A stretch of DNA of 64,000 nt, taken from an uncultured Desulfobacteraceae bacterium. GTDB lineage: Bacteria > Desulfobacterota > Desulfobacteria > Desulfobacterales > UBA2174. The notes below the pieces were generated by a model that saw only the letters and a list, made by a program, of their open reading frames with translations, was not told the origin of the DNA and ran no database searches. How positions within the stretch are numbered: position 1 is the stretch's first letter; each line of letters opens with the position of its first letter. The stretch is taken from positions 1 through 64,000 of the forward strand of contig CALJLV010000041.1 in the NCBI GenBank assembly GCA_937982505.1, read 5' to 3'. The position numbers were made by a program, and so were the translations under genes. Positions 62,657-64,000 of this stretch are shown here, in pieces.

Positions 62657-63416
62657 CAGTTTCCGGGTGGAACGCATCGGTGCCGTGGCCCGCTGCAGCA
62701 TGAACCACCCGCAGACCATGAACGCCCTCAACCTCGAAACCGGGGCGCCCATGGCCGAGGCGATTCACCGCCTGGTGGCCGACGCATCCGTTTCGGTCAT
62801 CATCCTGAGGGCCGAGGGGGACAACTTCTGCACCGGATCGGATCTGGCCCTGCTGGGAGACAATCTGGATCCCGGCCAACTGCGCGGCCTGATGAACCGG
62901 GCCAACGCCATGCTCCTGGATCTGTACCAGGGGCCCAAGATCGTGATTGCCGAAGTCGACGGATTCGCCCTGGGCGGGGGACTCGGCCTGGCGCTGGCCT
63001 CCGATCTGACCCTGGCCACCGAGCGGGCCAGGTTCTGCTGCGGCTTCATCCGCATCGGCGCCGTGCCCGACCTCGGAGTGAGCTACTTCCTGCCGGAACG
63101 GGTCGGCCTGCTCGCGGCCAAGGAGATCGCCCTCACCGGCGACATCCTTGAGGCCCCCCGGGCCCTGGCCATGGGGTTGATCAATCGGGTGGTGCCCCAC
63201 GAGGAAATTGCCGCGGAAGTGCTCGGGCTGGCCCGGCGCATCGCCAAAGCGCCGGCCGAGGCCCTGGCCTGGACCAAGCGCAATCTCAACCGGGGAGTCC
63301 GGGTGGACCTGATCACGGCGCTGGACATCGAGGCCCACGTCCAGCCGCTCATGCTGATGACCCAGGCCCACAAGGAGGCCATCCGGAAACTGCTGTCCAG
63401 GATTGCCGGCGCTTAA
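62646..63416 (+). CDS. Crotonase-fold protein (enoyl-CoA isomerase-like)
   Basis: The 256-residue protein has the crotonase oxyanion motifs (DNFCTGSDLALLG, DGFALGGGLGLALASD). Both glutamates of classic enoyl-CoA hydratases are absent: the GGGCEL site reads GGGLGL and the PE site reads GF. Instead D142 (AVPDLGVS) lies where PaaG-type isomerases have their catalytic Asp. An isomerase role is therefore more likely than hydration. AAGGAG precedes the ATG, and it overlaps the CoA transferase gene by 11 bases. Confidence 0.88.
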   Translation: MTDDSFRVERIGAVARCSMNHPQTMNALNLETGAPMAEAIHRLVADASVSVIILRAEGDNFCTGSDLALLGDNLDPGQLRGLMNRANAMLLDLYQGPKIVIAEVDGFALGGGLGLALASDLTLATERARFCCGFIRIGAVPDLGVSYFLPERVGLLAAKEIALTGDILEAPRALAMGLINRVVPHEEIAAEVLGLARRIAKAPAEALAWTKRNLNRGVRVDLITALDIEAHVQPLMLMTQAHKEAIRKLLSRIAGA

Positions 63417-63504
63417 CGGTCTTTGCGCCTTTGGGGTTCAGCGGCTTTTTTCGAAGCGGTGGCGGTGAATCGAGATCGGAACCCGAAGAGAAAAGGAAAC
63501 GGAG

Positions 63505-64000
63505 ATGAACACAAAAGCAACGGGGACGCTCACGGTGGGGAACTTCGTCCGGGTCGCGGCAGTCCGCTACGGGGACCGAGAGGCGATCTTCTGTTCTTCC
63601 ACCGGCCGCCGGTTCTCCTTCCGTCAGCTCAACCAGCGAACCAATCGCCTGGCCAACGGGTTAACCGCCCTGGGGCTGAAAAAGGGAGACGTGGCGGCTT
63701 TTCTCTGCACCAACCGCGCCGAAATCGTTGAAATCTACTCCGCCCTGGCCAAGATCGGAGTGATGGGCATCCCTTTGAATTACCGCCTGGCCCCTTCCGA
63801 AATCATCGAACTGCTGTCGCACGGCGAGGCCTCGGCCCTGATCTTCGATCCTTGGTTCGGTGAAATCGCCGCCCGGGTGCGCGAGGCCCTGCCGCGGGTC
63901 CGGCACTTCGTGGGTATGGGCGACGGCGTCCCCGGATTCGCCCTCGACTACGAGGCGCTGCTGGACCGGTCCTCGGACGCGGAGCCGGAGATTGATATCA
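63505..64000 (+). CDS. Acyl-CoA synthetase (AMP-forming), N-terminal part
   Basis: An open frame from ATG 63505 runs without stop to the window end (165 codons). It encodes MNTKATGTLTVGNFVRVAAV, then RFSFRQLNQRTNRLANGL and GVMGIPLNYRLAPSEI, the N-terminal region of fatty-acyl/aromatic CoA ligases and similar to the ligase at 57918. The P-loop would lie beyond the window. A weak GGAAACGGAG site precedes the start. Confidence 0.85.
   Translation, partial: MNTKATGTLTVGNFVRVAAVRYGDREAIFCSSTGRRFSFRQLNQRTNRLANGLTALGLKKGDVAAFLCTNRAEIVEIYSALAKIGVMGIPLNYRLAPSEIIELLSHGEASALIFDPWFGEIAARVREALPRVRHFVGMGDGVPGFALDYEALLDRSSDAEPEIDI

Noticed and set aside
1..64000. tRNA, rRNA, insertion sequences or phage genes
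   Set aside because: I looked for them and recognised none in this window.

Overview
The window is GC-rich, gene-dense bacterial DNA. It most resembles an anaerobic, sulfate-reducer-type member of Desulfobacterota (Desulfobacterales- or Desulfovibrio-like). The reasons are a selenocysteine formate dehydrogenase, a molybdenum aldehyde oxidoreductase collinear with the Desulfovibrio gigas MOP enzyme, the block of accessory genes I recall from Desulfovibrio vulgaris DVU_1551-1559, a TupABC tungstate transporter, and a large acyl-CoA catabolic cluster. The taxonomy is inferred from gene content only. The left edge is not natural: 67-124 is a slightly degraded Illumina P5/TruSeq adapter behind a T14 run, so the window starts at a contig end and 1-124 should be disregarded.

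Region by region. 379-1161 is a lone methyltransferase. 1260-11956 (minus strand) runs from an unknown protein through an FmdE-MoeA fusion, a molybdopterin oxidoreductase, a Sec-containing FdhA (read through TGA at 6078-6080, with a SECIS-like hairpin), delta-1-pyrroline-5-carboxylate dehydrogenase and a D,D-carboxypeptidase. A short ModE-type regulator (12206) starts the divergent plus-strand arm: a MoeA-like protein, aldehyde oxidoreductase Mop, then a tightly coupled run (16769-26076) of a flavin/FeS oxidoreductase, a small CxxC protein, a methyltransferase, a C_GCAxxG_C_C protein, a radical SAM protein, an AMP-ligase-like protein, XdhC, a MocA-like/HD protein and a histidine phosphatase. 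This looks like a cofactor-maturation and electron-transfer module for Mop. 26307-33101 holds an MCE/MlaD-like protein, a penicillin acylase, a SulP transporter, a methyltransferase and two gene remnants. 33053-36927 is tupCBA plus a probable regulator, which fits the demand of the Mo/W enzymes. 37346-41452 holds an HD-GYP protein, a hydrolase, a PP-loop protein and RlmN.

41563-46779 is the conserved translation/RNA block ffh-rpsP-khpA-rimM-trmD-SPOUT methyltransferase-rplS-rnhB-yraN. 46927-64000 is a TetR-headed acyl-CoA degradation cluster: MaoC-SDR-SCP2 and HMGCS-like-DUF35-SDR-SCP2 fusion proteins, a thiolase, three acyl-CoA dehydrogenases, two CaiB/BaiF CoA transferases, two acyl-CoA ligases (the last cut by the window end), a hotdog thioesterase-like protein and a crotonase lacking the hydratase Glu pair. 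Together these could activate an acid to its CoA ester and carry it through dehydrogenation, hydration, oxidation and thiolysis. The substrate cannot be told from sequence.

The least expected signals are: phased 7-bp and 9-bp micro-repeats (GAAA- or GAC-led units) in at least seven gene gaps; AT-rich perfect palindromes that enclose stop codons; a 392-bp identical tract shared by two neighbouring SDR domains; a four-domain fusion whose synthase domain appears to lack its nucleophile; and two MoeA-like proteins sharing a four-cysteine tail beside Mo enzymes.
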